From Paragonimus westermani (Eukaryota > Platyhelminthes > Trematoda > Plagiorchiida > Troglotrematidae): 64,000 nucleotides of DNA. Below, piece after piece: positions 12,913 through 25,960 of the stretch. The DNA is taken from assembly GCA_008508345.1 (NCBI GenBank), contig QNGE01000881.1, positions 74,844 to 138,843 on the forward strand, written 5' to 3'. A program made the translations under genes and the position numbers. Positions within the stretch are counted from its first letter, which is position 1; every line of letters starts with the position of its first letter. The notes beneath the pieces are model-generated. The model saw only the letters and a program-made list of their open reading frames with translations. It did not search any database and had not been told where the DNA came from.

Positions 12913-13669
12913 CGGTTGTTTCATTCTTTAGCAACTGGTTAGATAGTCTATCTGAATGCAACAGTCATAAGCAACTGTGAGAACTACTTAAGTGTTTTTG
13001 CTTGTGATACTAGCAAAACAGTGATAGTTAATTCAAGTTAGTCTACTAATATGTGGTTGGCGAGGAGGATGTTCAACGGAACCAAACAAATTCATGTTCT
13101 GCATGGAGCAAATCGTGGAACGTGTATCGTTAATCCCTGCTTTAAACCAAAAGTGAGAAAGTGTTGCCATACTTAACGACTAAGTTTTTTGGTGTACCAG
13201 TGCACGCAAGTGAACAGTGAAGAACATGTTCCGGAAAACCGGTACAATTAAAAGTGGCATTCCTATATAGTTGTTAAATTTCTAACAAAAATCAAGAAAG
13301 ATTACTCAGAGTGATAAGACAATTGATTTGGTCTAAACCGTCCGTTTTCATGCATCCATCCCATCCACTCATTGGGGATCAACAGTGTACCTAGGTGAAA
13401 CTTCTCCTTAAAACTCACTGACTTAGCTTCTCTGCGCTGTCCTTGACTCGTGTGGAGAGAGTAAGGCCTACAAACCCAAGTCTACTTCGTCGTGGATCGT
13501 TCCAAATGCATTTTTACAGCTTTATTCATCTGGTCAGAAACCTGGAATATGTCAATGATAAATCTGTTTTATCGTAATACTTGATGTTATCCCTAAACAT
13601 CAGGACTGTTTGCGTGGTTGTGTATAGCTTCATGAACTTTGAAAACATATACGGTAGCATAAGATAAGC

Positions 13670-13670
<1 letters not shown>

Positions 13671-13738
<68 letters not shown>
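13671..13738. repeat. (ACTT)17 microsatellite
   Basis: Seventeen perfect ACTT units in 68 bases, the longest and cleanest tandem array in the window. Confidence 0.98.
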
Positions 13739-13889
13739 CGGTCACCATTCATAGGAATCATTTCGTAACAATATCCTTCATTTTATTCACTAATGGAAGG
13801 ACAGTCTAACGTTTTTTATTATATTGAAAAACTTCGATTGCCACTGTAAAGAACTTGTCTATTGGAGAGTTGAACAAAGTACAACTGGA

Positions 13890-14300
13890 CAGCCACACAC
13901 GAACGAGATTGGGCAGAAATCAGTTATCAGGTCTATGATACCGTGAACTTAGTTTGTCGAAATGCTATGTTCTTTACGTTGTCTACCAGTTCACTGGCAG
14001 TTGTAGTAATGCTTATCTAAACAAAAGAGACCGGCATCTCTGCGAGTAGCACAACATTTTATAAAATGGTTACAATAACTGACGACAAAACGGTCTCAAA
14101 TTAGTGAAACTATCGCACGAAATTCCCCACCGTCGACTGTTAGACACCTCATGACAGTGGGTCACAAACTTAACCTATTTGGCTCAGTCGAAATGTTGTT
14201 CGAAGATCAACGCCCAGAACTGCTGGCCTTCAGAGAAGCTACGTTACTTGGAGCTCGCCAGCCGGTGTTGTGTGCCTAAAAATGATCAAAGTAACACATT
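13890..14300 (+). pseudogene. PLE GIY-YIG endonuclease and C-terminus, remnant 2
   Basis: Shows the end of a PLE protein only. YVVYQFTGSCSNAYLNKRDR at about 13972-14030 matches the GIY-YIG start (canonical form VIYQFSCSC...YIGRT). After a frameshift, LRVAQHFIKWLQ matches the EHLPKWL block. At about 14131-14275 a third stretch, PSTVRHLMTVGHKLN followed by AFREATLLGARQPVLCA, matches the C-terminal part in which the pattern RHLxxTGH is followed by LAFxEALxIRxxQPxLCVQK. The frame ends in stops at the usual CVQK position. At least two frameshifts and two stops make it dead. The sequence from 13740 to 13890 shows nothing recognisable. Confidence 0.8.
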
Positions 14301-16739
14301 CAATTCCCGTGTTGCTGATGACATAATGTTGGATGTAAAGGTGTGCTTGGTTATTGTTTGTCTGTCACCATTATTTGCTTGTTGTTTGTCAGCGAATGGT
14401 GAGAGTGAGCAAACAGTTAAGATGACTTGTCTTGTCTTCGCTTGTCCTTACGCAGTTGGTTATGCTAGAACATAATCAGCTGGTAGTCGTTTGGTCGATC
14501 AGCCGTGTGAGACTCACTTATTGGCTCAATTGTGGGGGTCGGCTATCATTCCGGTTAGATTGATACCAAGATAGACGCACTGTAACATTACATATTCGAA
14601 TTGGTTTGTTTAGATACTCTGTTTACTTTGACGTAGAGGTAGCCTTGTCAGTGCCCCTTTGCGCGGTCCGACCAATAGACGAGCATGATTTCATAAGTCA
14701 GTTGAGCCGCCGTTACTTTTCCGACCGACGATCAAAGTGACTCCTACAACATCATGCAGGTTGCTTCAACAAATGCATGTATTCTGCCGGATTCAACCCA
14801 AAAGCTGAAGCACAACTCTGTTTAACTGACATGTCGGAAACGCTTTGGACTAACAAACTTTACCACCTAAGATGTACACGTGTGTCTCAGTGAGTTACTA
14901 GGACAGATGATCAAAATGAGCCTATATCGTTTTCCTAGGCCCGAATCTTAACCATCAGAATATCCTACTAACCATACACATGAGTTGGCACGAGATCGTC
15001 GATTATTGGCGTTAATTAAACTGGTAAGGAGGATTCCAGTTATAATGATCAAACTAGGGGGACAATAACTGAGTGGTAGTAACGTTCAAATATTTTCACA
15101 TCTTCACGTGATGTGAACGGCTGTAGGAAAACAGCAGTGTATCTGCATTCGACAGTAGACAAAAAAGTCACATTATGGCTATACGGCTGCTGCAGCTATC
15201 GAAGCGTTCTAGTTAACAGAAAGACCGATACTTAACGAGTGGACAGTAACAAGCAAGCCAAAAGCGTCATTTCTTATCCGTCTCTCAAACGGCGATTTCG
15301 AGTAGGCTGTAGGTGGTGACTAACACGAGAATCCGACTGATGATAACCTTAATACAGAAATCGCAAATGTTACCAGATTCAGGTCGTCAGCAAGAATGTT
15401 TTGACAGTTCGACACGTGCGAATGTTCTCGCACGAACTACTGCAAGACAAACCGAGAAATCAAATCGGATTAAGCCCTCCGAAACAAACTGAGCCAATGA
15501 CGGGGAGGACACAAGTGGAACAACTTGAAATGACTTAAATGTATCTACGTGACATTCTACATTGCAAAATGCACTTAACGGTTGCAGTCGCGTTAGAAAG
15601 AATTCCTCCAACGGAAGAACGCTTTTCTCTCACCAGATAAATGACTGCATTTAAGTAGAGTCCTTTAATTACCGTTTGGCAAAGACCGATCCAATTGTAT
15701 TCGTTAATCATATCTCGTATGTTGTATTTTTTATGCGTGCGGCTTACAGCAAATATGTGGTTACTGTCGTCCTGATAAAACCATGTGAGGAAACATTAGT
15801 CCGTGCCCACATTGACATTGTGAGCAGCTGCTGAGGGGATGTTTGTTCCAACTCCAACCCATTATTATTTGTAGCACCACTATTCTTACTCAAGGGGAAG
15901 GACGCCCTTAGGTGGTATGTACTACTTAACAAATCTTTAACATGAATTGACTAAGTTTTTGTGATGTAGCTTCAATCGTCGATATGTTGGTTACCAAGTC
16001 CTCTCAATGACACTGCTCATGTTGGTAAACTCAACAGTGTTATGTATATTGGCTTCATTAGATCATAAGGTCTGGAATAACTAGTGAGCATCATCTCGTC
16101 AAATTTTATAACTAACTCCCTACGAACTAACTGTATATTAGTGGAGAAAGGCGTTATTTTTTTATGTTGGGTCTCTGGTGGCGTCTTATATAGATATACG
16201 GGTACAAGTAAGATGCACCCGAAGAACGTGTGATGTTGGGGACTGGATTGAATTTTCTTAAGCCACTGAACTCAGTACGCATGCCAGACTCTGTTTAGTA
16301 GGAACACGTCACCAGAGGAGAACATTTTCAGAATCAGAACCCTTCACCTGCTATATACATCACTTGTAATCAGCCCTTATTCAAGAGTAGATTCGCCACA
16401 CCATATAGTTGCTCCATCAGGGCTGGAGGACAGAATCATCCGAGTGAACCAACGTGACAATATTTTCTTCACTTCCCGACTAAACAGATAAAATTAAGTT
16501 ACACGTACTTGTAAACATTCGACTCACAGGTGTGATTTTTAACAATTTACAAGACTTCTGTTGCTGGTAACGAGTGGAAAGTTCTAATTAACCCAGTTTT
16601 GTTTCGTTATCGCCACTGTTTAAAAAAGTTGGTCGGTGTGCATAAATTTGACACTTTTGTGACCATTTCCCTGAAATCAAAATTTCTGCAGTCAGAAAGT
16701 TCATTCTCCTTGGAAAGTTGAACAAAACGAATAGAACGT
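14301..16739. other. No recognisable gene
   Basis: About 2.4 kb of AT-rich DNA with short open frames on both strands and no repeat, RNA or domain that I can recognise. It separates two PLE remnants of the same orientation. Confidence 0.5.
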
Positions 16740-16922
16740 AACCTCGTTCTTCTCAAACGTACCGTTAAAAGAAACTATTGGTTACCTGGGCGCTTACATT
16801 GTGAACGGGCAACTCAAAGTCGGCATTCCCATTGCGAAATTAATAGAGTTATTAATATTCCGCACTTCAAACTTCACTTTCAATTCAATGGAAACCTCTA
16901 TAGGCAATGTGATGGTGTAGCA

Positions 16923-17375
16923 ATGGGTTCCCCGTTAGGCCCGTTGCTTGTGGATATATTCATGGCCAAACTAGAGACCAATGAACTACGTCACGTTGTC
17001 GATAATTGCTGTCTCTATAGACGCCATGGAAACGATATATTTTGTTTAATAAACGTTAAAGACGATACACGGTCTCTCCTGGCTGATTTCAGCCGTGCGC
17101 ACCCCAAGATCGCTATTACTGTTAAATTAAAGATGAACAACCATCTATCGTTTCTAGATGGCACTATGCTTAGTAGAACTGACGGATCAATTCGAAGGTC
17201 AGTTCAAAGGAAAAAGAGTGGATTGGCCAATACACAATTTTTCAGCTTTGTTCCGTTGAAGTATAGGAGAAATTTGGTTTGTTGCTTAACAAACAGAACG
17301 CATAGGATATGCACGTCAGTCACCTTGTCCAGTGAACTCCATCACGTTCGAGATGTGCTAAGTCTAAATGGATAG
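16923..17375 (+). pseudogene. PLE reverse transcriptase, C-terminal two thirds
   Basis: An open frame of 150 codons. It begins with MGSPLGPLLVDIFMAKLE, the canonical PLE RT motif B block, so the ATG is an internal Met. Upstream bases read QFNGNLYRQCDGVA in phase with it, and a frameshift earlier (near 16870) hides more RT. YRRHGNDIFCL at 17016-17046 stands where active PLE RTs read YRRYVDDIFCL: the catalytic YVDD is HGND (17025-17036), so polymerase activity should be lost. Then follow AHPKIAITVKLKMNNHLSFLD and DGSIRRSVQRKKS, the end of the palm and the start of the thumb, then a decayed block ending DVLSLNG. Confidence 0.88.
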
Positions 17376-17465
17376 CCCCAGCGATTCCCGGACAGAAACA
17401 AGCAACCGAAAGTGAGGCATGAAATTATCCAGACGGTGGATGAAAACCAATTTTTATCACTCTAT

Positions 17466-17953
17466 CATACAAGGGTGAAGCTACCAGTGAAATTGTCACT
17501 CGCCGAGTTTGCAATGCAGTAGAGAAGGCCTATCCAGCAGCACAGGTTATCTTATTGTTCAATACCTGTCCGGTACTGGTGCCACACCTCAAAGATAGTT
17601 TGCCTAGGTTTTCCTCGTCCTTTTGTGTTTATCATCTCACCTGTTGTTGTCAAGCTGGTTATGTTGGAAGAACCACAAGACGGCAATCGGAAAGGATTCT
17701 TGAACATTTTCCGGAATGGCTCCGCAACGGTTTGATAAAGCCCATTACCAGTGCAATCGGTTCTCACCTAATTGACACGGGTCACCAAACTGAGTCAGAT
17801 GAAGCCTACCGAGTTACATACAAGGTTCGTCAATCCCACTCCAGAGCTGTCAGGTTGCGACTGTTATCAACGGCCGAGGCTATTGCCATCAGACTCTACA
17901 ACCCCTGTCTGTGTGCCCAAAAACGGTTCGTGCAAACCCTACATTTCCTTTGA
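17466..17953 (+). pseudogene. PLE GIY-YIG endonuclease, near-complete
   Basis: Open from about 17466 with no stop until 17951. The linker reads YKGEATSEIVTRRVCNAVE, then the nuclease begins FCVYHLTCCCQAGYVGRT (17621-17674), followed by QSERILEHFPEWL, then SHLIDTGHQTESDEAYRV, and finally LSTAEAIAIRLYNPCLCAQK near the C-terminus. All expected PLE landmarks are present in order: the Cys cluster, the Y-V-G-R core, the EH-PEWL block, the DTGH block and the C-terminal LCxQK. The nuclease would nick target DNA for priming. It is the least damaged endonuclease apart from the interrupted one at 37.24-37.84 kb. It has no start codon of its own and is joined to a dead RT. Confidence 0.88.
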
Positions 17954-17960
17954 CCAACTA

Positions 17961-20900
17961 GTTCACAGCCACTTGAAACTCAAGCAAGTGTGAACCACTT
18001 GACACCGACTACTGCATGTTTCACGGTCGACACGAGTAACAGTGTAACACATTCACCAATACTCCCACTCCTCTACTGTCATCCGCCTCATGCCTATGAT
18101 CTTAATGACCCATTTGACTTGCTCTGGTTTTCCCCATATAATACGCATGTACACTATGTACTCGATGAGAATTACCGAAAACAGCTGTTTGCACAACTGA
18201 CTTCTTATGGATTATATATGTTTCAAGATAGTGCTCTATCTGTTTGACAGTCTCCGAAGCCGACACATTAACCATCCCAATAACTCAACCAATTTTCCGA
18301 CAACTAGAATTTCCCACTCTTGTTGAAATCATGAAATCAAGTAAACCTGATAGGCGGCAATTTAGTTGGTGCAGTTCGAACATCACGAAAATTTTTGACA
18401 GTTTATGCACTCAAATAGAATTTTCAGTCAATCACTTTTGACAAAGTCTGTAAGAGCTGAGTTTCACTTATGTATGAACACGTCATTTGAAACGCAATAT
18501 ATCTACTAATTCTGCCAAAATTCATGTCTGTAATAAGTTGGATACGTTTGATATTACTGGAAATCGATTAAATTTCACGGAATATAAGGTTTTCACTGTT
18601 TGTGACATAACATGAATCACTATCTGGTACTACTTTGCTCAGCTGCAAATTGTACAATTATAAAGTTAATCATGTAGTTACTGATTACTACCAAAATTTT
18701 CCTTCAGTTTGTAACATTTTCGTTATTGATCCCGTTACTGATTCATTTTCACGGTTAATTAGAATGTGGCCTGGTTTCAGGTGATGTGCAACGATCGGGA
18801 TGAGGTCAGTTGCAGGGTCAGTGCGGACTGAGTGATGGGAAATAAGCCACTTTCTACTGTCACGCGAGAAAAATATTACCTGGTTTTCCGATGTTGCATT
18901 TGCCGCGTATACAATATGACAACAGGGGGGCAAACTACTGATGGTTTAAGATGACCGTAAGTAACAATAACAACCTAATAATGCTGATACTAATAAGGCC
19001 CTTGGAAAAAAAGGTAGCAACGGATTGCCGTGGTTTTGAGTAGTCCACGTGGCACAGACTATGGTATCCGCCTACCGTGTGTGGGATATCCTGACTTCCG
19101 CATATATGATGAGAAACGATATTTGATATTACGGTTTGTCGCCGTCGGTGACACGGCTGTTTTCGAAGAACGCTGGCTTTTCCAGGTAATCTTGTTCACT
19201 CATGCGATTTTCACATACAGCTTCCACTTCAAGGTATCTTTCTACATGACAGCAATGAACACCAGATCATGGGACAGCTTCACCGGGGAATAGGGAGAGA
19301 GAACATTTGTCTTTGCAAATACATATACCATTGACTAAACGTATCAGGTTTGGATTTCCTGTCCTTACAGTGTTTTGGTAGAGAACGAAAAGCCTGGAAA
19401 ACATGCTAGATTTGAGTGTTTCGTCAACAGGTTAAATCAGGGACGCCATGGAGCACATCGATGGGTACAGCAAACTCTCAGATAGATCTCTCCTAACATG
19501 AACTCACTACCAGAGAAGATTCAATGTTTTGACTACACGTCTGTAGATGCGTAATAGGAATGAACAAGGAAGAACTGCAATAACGTCTACGATTGTTTGT
19601 ATATAAAATTTGACTTTCCATAACTGCCATATACTGGTACTTGTAAAGTCTATCATAATTCACTTGATCTACTTCTATTACGCACTCAAAAAGATCAAAT
19701 CAAACCGTTGATCCCCCCGTAGCTACGCATTCATACTAGTGCATATCCACTACGTTGATGCATTGAAGTTTACATGAACTGTATAAATCACACGATTGAT
19801 GTTACGTACGTTGTGTTTGGCCTGATCCAGAAACTCCGAGGATGAGCTGACTTTCTATAAACACAGCGTTGGTTTTCCATTTTTCCCTGAAGCATTTTGC
19901 TTCAAAAATTGAACAGAGTAAATAAGAACCACTATTTAGTAAATCACAGCGATTTTGCATCTATTCCAAGGGAGAAAGAAAAAACATAAATTGTTCGTAA
20001 AGTTATCTTTCATAGACGTACAGCTCAACGAGGTTGATAAGTTCTGTGCTAGCTGCACAATCATTCATTCCGCATCGTACCGATCAGAAGGCAGCTATAG
20101 TGAAAATCCTTTCCGTGGAAACAAATTTCATTTTCCTTCGAAATTGACGTTTTTGATTTGGTATACATATTCCCACTTGTCCTACTTTAAGTCTGCAATT
20201 AGTTAATCGATACTCCTGGACATTCGTTTCCTCCGTAGAAAAATTAGACTGGCTGAGAAAAGGATATCTGTTGGAACAAATTTGGACAATGGCTGGATAA
20301 ATTATTTGCGACATGCAAGTGTACACATGTTTCTGCATGGTTTTAGTTCCAGTCACGCTTAAAGATTTCAACAACAGGTAAGTGGATCAGATGTCTTCAA
20401 GTGTGTTTGCACTAACTCAATTTATGCACATTTTCTTATGAGAAATTATTTTCATTTACCTCATACACATTGGTCTGTGGACCTTGTGACAACCCGCGTT
20501 ATTATAGTAGTAAACAGTGGTGTGTGCTTGACAGTTGTCATGTCTGTGTAAGAAAGCTGACATGTCCAAAATAAGGCAATTAAATCAAAGGTTGTGTGCA
20601 GATAATAGACACGTTCCTGCTTATAATAGTAAAACTCTGAATTTCCACCATAGCTTTTGTCAAGATAGACACGTCACGGGATGTCAACATTTCGACTTAC
20701 TCCCACCAGTCTCTAACGCAAAGCCAGCAAGTTTTATATAGACTGTTCGCAGTAACAAACAGACGAACAGACAATCAAAGCAGGTCAACCATTACGCGTG
20801 CAAGCTGTACAGTCGGAGACGGTTACTGCGTTAATGCATTCGGAAACCAAACTAAACCATTTGATCAACAACAAACTGACAGTGACATTAAAACACGACC

Positions 20901-20980
20901 ACCAGACGGCTTAAATGCACTTTTGTTAGTCAATAGGGTTTGACTCCCCACAGCGATGCTACACACGTAAATGGATGATG
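17961..20980. other. No recognisable gene
   Basis: About 3 kb of AT-rich DNA. Two short open frames directly after the PLE stop (17990-18247 and 18244-18441) show no known domain; they may lie in the element's 3' untranslated part. I see no RNA gene, no SINE-like copy and no retroelement coding elsewhere in the stretch. Confidence 0.5.
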
Positions 20981-21110
20981 CACCTCTCATGTAACACATC
21001 ACTTTGGTTACAGTTGCAGTGTAATTCACATAGACAGGCCAGGCCATTGCTTGTATCAACCGTACATATGCGACTGTCCAATTAAGCTTGGTTTAAACTA
21101 CCAACTGACC
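20980..21110 (+). pseudogene. PLE GIY-YIG module, remnant 4a
   Basis: From 20988 one frame reads HVTHHFGYSCSVIHIDRPGH and continues CLYQPYICDCPIKLGL. It matches position by position the canonical PLE block HVIYQFSCSCSDIYIGRTDR, CL, then EHVPKWL: the conserved H-V, F, S-C-S, I, I, R, C-L and K are at the right spacing. The GIY-YIG core Tyr and Gly are mutated to His and Asp. A second, clearer module begins only about 170 bases later, so this is a separate partial copy in head-to-tail order. No upstream RT could be found. Confidence 0.55.
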
Positions 21111-21510
21111 AGTTCTACACAAACACGAACGCAGTTTGCCCGACTGTACTATCCCTCACGTAATCTATCAGTCCCCTTGCAGTTGCAGTCACATTTACAG
21201 AGCCGGAATAGATCATTATTGATCTCAACGATTGGCAGACCACGTCCCGAAATGGTTAAAACGACTCGTCAAACAACAAGCTCAGACCGGTGAATCCGCT
21301 ACTCTGACCCCCGTACCATCAATCGTCAGACATCTCATGATAACAGGTCATTAGGTTGACCAGTTGGTCACTCAGACTATTGTTACGCAGTCAGAACTCG
21401 AAACTAGTGACCTTTAGTGATGCCACGCTGATCAGAAGTCAAAAGCGGGCGCTACGTGTAGAAAAGTGGTTAAACCAATCCATAGGGTTGCCATGGTGTT
21501 GCTGGTACTA
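21111..21510 (+). pseudogene. PLE GIY-YIG endonuclease and C-terminus, remnant 4b
   Basis: A single frame runs 21120-21420, interrupted by a TGA (21220-21222) and a TAG (21352-21354). RSLPDCTIPHVIYQSPCSCS is followed by HIYRAGIDHY, the stop, then SQRLADHVPKWLKRLV, and later VPSIVRHLMITGH. These are the Cys cluster, degraded GIY-YIG core, EHxPKWL block and RHLxxTGH block of PLE endonucleases. After a +1 shift the C-terminus appears: RALRVEKWLNQSIGLPW at about 21449-21500, equivalent to ALCVQK...LPW in the remnant near 52.7 kb. Dead by stops and a frameshift. Confidence 0.8.
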
Positions 21511-21540
21511 CGTGGTATGAATGTATGCGTGTCCATACGC

Positions 21541-21560
21541 TGTCTGTCTGTCTGTCCGTC
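21541..21560. repeat. Short (TGTC)n run
   Basis: About five TGTC units with one changed to CGTC; the same motif family as the array at 11107-11150. Confidence 0.85.
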
Positions 21561-21779
21561 ACACACAACCCATATGTCTTACGTTTACGACCGATGAGAT
21601 TAAACGAAATGTTAAAATATCGCAACAGTTGTCTCCTTTTTGCACTGCTGAAGGTAGAAAATGACCTGTTGTCGGGCTGAAGCTTGAAGATTGACAATAG
21701 CAAAGCGTCATAGAGAAAGGTGACTTAGTTGAACCGGTTAAACTGCTCAAGATATAACTGCGAAAACCTAACCCGAAAC

Positions 21780-21910
21780 TGTTAACGATTGGTAAAACGA
21801 TAGTAGCCGACACGTTTTGCGTCAACAAAATATGCTGACGTACCCAAATTCTACATCGGCAAACTGATTGCCTCATTACTACTTGACTAATCTACCCACC
21901 TGTTATTGCT
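21780..21910 (+). pseudogene. Possible further PLE GIY-YIG scrap
   Basis: TFCVNKIC, a stop, RTQ, then after a shift FYIG, followed in the other frame by QTDCLI. This resembles the order VIYQFSCSC...YIGRTDRCL of the PLE endonuclease. It lies just after remnant 4b in the same orientation. The match needs a stop and a frameshift within 20 codons, so it may be chance. Confidence 0.25.
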
Positions 21911-24900
21911 GTGTATAGTTTGCATAAAATTCGCTGGTTTCACGTTAGAGTCCAGTCGAAATGTTGTCGTCTCGTGACACACCTTCCGTTTGTTTTGGTC
22001 ACAACAATCAGACGGTACTAAAATAGTAAGAAACAGTAAGCCAGCTTGCAAACCGTTCACAATCAGTTGCATCTGGTTCACTTTCATAGATAGTTTAGTC
22101 AGACTCTTCCGAAGGACACACTATACTGGAACCCCGGCAGAAACGAAACTCTAGTACACTGCCTTTTTCCGAAAACTGTAAGCTAAAATGTCTGCGAAAA
22201 TGTGACATTTGCATACATTTGTGAGTGAAAACGTAAATCAGGTTTCCTAAACTGCTTTTCAGTAATCAAACTATCGCCGAACAAGAATAACGATTTTTCT
22301 GGGTTCAACTTGAAAAAAATATCTGTGTGACGATCAAATGAAGTTGACAGGTCAGTTGATGTGTATGCTGTGAAGAAGGTTGTGAAGTCTGGGCATTACT
22401 TATAAACGAATGCAGCTGATAAAATACACATATAAGGACAAGTTGGTGGGTGAAGTTAGAAGGATCGGTGCATTTCAAAGTGGGGTACACAGCCGTAATT
22501 TAAAGAAATTGTGAGCATACCATGGTAGGTTGTTAACAACTAGCAGGTTCACGGCAAAACTGTTCTCATTGAATAAACTCTGATAAAAGATGTGATTATC
22601 AGTTTTCTGTGCTATGTGAGGGTGGGGATATGGATGGAATTTAAAATATTTTTGATGTTGTGGTGAGTTCCCTTACCCATTGTGCAAATTAACCGTCAAG
22701 TCTTGCACTAGCAAAAGTAGCGGTCCTTATGTATTTTCTGTAATGGATTCAACCAGTTTGTGAGGAATGAAAGACTTTCTGCCCCGTTGAATTGGATTGG
22801 TCGTTTCAGGATATCTTACGAACTCCAGGCACCACTGCGAATGCGCGAAGGCCTCTATGCTCCAATAGCTGGACAACTTGGTAGAGTGGTCTGAACTCAA
22901 ACTGAATATTTTCTGTGTGTTAACAGAGTAGGTGAATCCCCATTTGTGAAAAAAAGAGAAAAGGGTGAGACTGGAGCCAGTGGCTTCAACGGAAGATTTC
23001 AGTCCGGGAAGTTCAAGTAACCTTCATATACCTTTAGCGGGCAATCTGACCGTACACACAAACAAACGGTAGTGTGGCAGTCCTCAATAAGAAAAACGGG
23101 CCACTAACACGCAATGTTCGATTCGCCATGTTTGAATTTGTAAGCGATTTGCCAGCTAACCGAAAAAATTGCCTTCGGCATGTCGTATTTAGTTGTCATA
23201 CGAACGGAGAGGGCAAAGTGCTTCTATAAACACTCATTATACCACTCCAAATGAATCACGCCGCCGCATCCCTAGGTTGAGAATAACGCCCACTGAAGCA
23301 ACAGTGACTGTGTCAAATCCACCATCAGACACTGGAATAAGGACCAACACAATTAAACGTGCACACCTGTAGGGTGTTTATTTGATTGCGATAGAGCTGT
23401 CGACTAAACGTCAACATGTCTGACGGCCCTTGTTAGCACAAAAACACTTCATCAGTTGTGAATATCACACCACTACAGCAAGATTTAGATTCCGAGGAAA
23501 TCCTAAGATGTATAATGAAATAGCAATTGTATTACGCTTAATAAATACTATACATTTGAGTTTTTAGGTTTGTTTTCTGGTCATCGCATGAGATGAACAA
23601 ATAGAGGTTCCGTCAAATGGATAAGTTAGATAAAGTAACCTGCTCTCAGAAACTTAACACACAGAGTGAGGTACATATCTCTCTTTTGAAAAAATATTAC
23701 GCGGAAATGTTTAATGATACTACTGAACCACATCAGGACTACTTAAATTCACGGTAGCCAAATATTTCATTCCGCAAATATGTTTACACACACATTTTGC
23801 TTAGCAACGTTGCATTGTACACATCAACTTGAACGTTGTTTCAGATGGACTCGTCTATGCGAATTGTAGTGACTACTTTGGATAATCCTTCTAACTAAGT
23901 TGACTTTAAATTCATAATTTGCCACTGAAATTTCTCGAGATATAAACACTGAAAAAGGTGGAAGATGCAACATAATAGTTGGGCATGGGGTGAGATATTT
24001 GCTGTTCCCGTAAATACCGTTAAGAAATAAAACATCTGTTTGGTTTTCTGTTCACCTTTTCAAACATAACAGCTGACTGGAAGGAAATAACGGTAAACAT
24101 AGTTGGAAACTCTTTGCCAGTGGGATAATTTTATGGAGTTTGCCCAGAGCTCTGAATAGATTTTACCGTCAAACATTCTGCAGTTATAACCAACTGCCAG
24201 GTAGTAAAAAGTTCAAGAGTTTAGTTCTGGGATTATTGTGTTAGATAATCCCTTAAAAAATTGTACTATCGTTTAAACTTAATCCAATTATTGTCACTTT
24301 ACAGCAAAACCAGTCAAAAATTCAATAAAAAATGGAGAAGGTTTTAACGGTAGATGGACGATAAATATATACCATTAATGACGACCCAAATTTTCCTTTG
24401 TATGATGTCAATTTCGTCTCTGCTTACATCTCGCTATGATTCACTCACCTACTTTGGTCCACCAAATTGCTTTTTTGTTTATAACTGAATATTTTCAGGG
24501 TCATTGGAAGGCTTTGTGTCCTTATCTTTGAACAAATAATTGTGAGTGTGACCTCAGTTGCCCGCCTTTAGATCAGATAATTAATTTATTCAGCTTTTAG
24601 CAAAGCTAATGAGTACAACACAATCAATTAACGTAAAAATGAATGACAAAAAGGCAATATTCAGATTCAAACTGTTAGAATTACATAATCCGTCCACATA
24701 AGGAAACGTCACGGCATTTAATCGTTTGCGTGTTAAAGGGTTGCATTTTTCCTGATAGAGATGAGAGTAGACTTGGGAATTACTATCCTCAACCGACCGG
24801 CTGGCTTAGGGATAATTAACTTCGTTACTTACAGATACAACCTAGGTGAGCGATGAAGAACCAAGAGTTGGCATTGAGGAATATGTCTTTAAGACTAATG

Positions 24901-25960
24901 TGATAGAGAAAACCAAAAAAAGGGTAATGCACTCAATCGCAGTTAAGATAGTCAGGCCAATGAACCTTCTTAACCATTGACTTTACCGATTACCTAATAT
25001 TTACAAAAGCAGAATACATGTGTAATTCTCCATAAGATGCAAGTATAAGGCGGTTGGGTGGGACAGTTGAAACAGCACAGACAAATGTAATCGTTAAGCA
25101 TATGAGGCAGAGCTGTAGGCAATCGAGTATTCTCACTTGATTTATCTTACCCGTTTACGAATGTTTCGCTTAGGGAGACGGTTGAATTTCTAGTCGGCTA
25201 TCTTGAAAATAATTGCATCCGCATGAGCACACTGAAGGAGTAAAGCTGTTGTTGTACCGCTTCAGATAATACTGTCAATTTCACTTTTCCTTTAGTTTAT
25301 ACTTAAAAATCGACGTGATAGCAATGGGATCACAGTTAGACCTATCACTGGCTGTTATATTCACGGTAGAACCTGAAAGTGGTTCACTAATAACGTAAAT
25401 GAATCTATTTGTGATCTGCAAATATTTGTGTGATGAATGAATCCAAAAGACACAACCAAACACTGGATTACTTCTGCTCCGTCCACAAGAATGTCCGTCC
25501 CATCATGGAACCCGAATCATCCCAAACTATCGTATTTCTGTAGGATTGCTTGTCCGACAGCTCAGATAGTACGTCAATAGATGCACCATAGGTTAAACTG
25601 TACTTAAAAAATTGAAGTCGTATAAATCTGACCATTAGGCAATAAACCATATCCGGTGTCTAGCCGATTAATTTTGCCGAAACGACTAATTCGAATCGTC
25701 TCCTACAAGGGTTTGTTAAACGGAACAAAATTAAGCAACCCGCACATTGCGGACAAAACGTTTTCCTTATATCACTTTTATAAACGAAGATGGCCTCGGA
25801 AATCTAAACAGCGGATTCAGTACAGTACTCGGCAATGGCTCTTGTGGATTAATTACGTTCATACTTCAGTTTTACATTTGTTTTGCCGTTTCCGTACTCG
25901 AAGTGTATGGTGATAGTTTGGAAGTTTACTAAATCACTCACTAGGAAGGTACACTGTGTG
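21911..25960. other. No recognisable gene
   Basis: About 4 kb of AT-rich DNA, including the longest stretch of the window with almost no open frame above 60 codons (22.5-25.2 kb). No element, RNA or repeat recognised. It looks like ordinary intergenic or intronic DNA. Confidence 0.55.

Larger units (their letters stand above)
16740..17960 (+). mobile_element. Penelope-like element remnant 3 (RT plus GIY-YIG), longest copy
   Basis: The longest PLE coding remnant in the window. It holds RT motifs from the region just before GSPLGP through to the thumb (16790-17375), a linker (17376-17560) and a complete GIY-YIG endonuclease with C-terminus ending in a stop (17951-17953). The 5' part of the element is absent. 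Two frame changes separate the blocks. The sequence after 17960 has short open frames but no PLE pattern; it may be 3' UTR. Confidence 0.9.

Noticed and set aside
13671..13738. Regular array considered as a CRISPR or satellite
   Set aside because: A plain tetranucleotide microsatellite without spacers.
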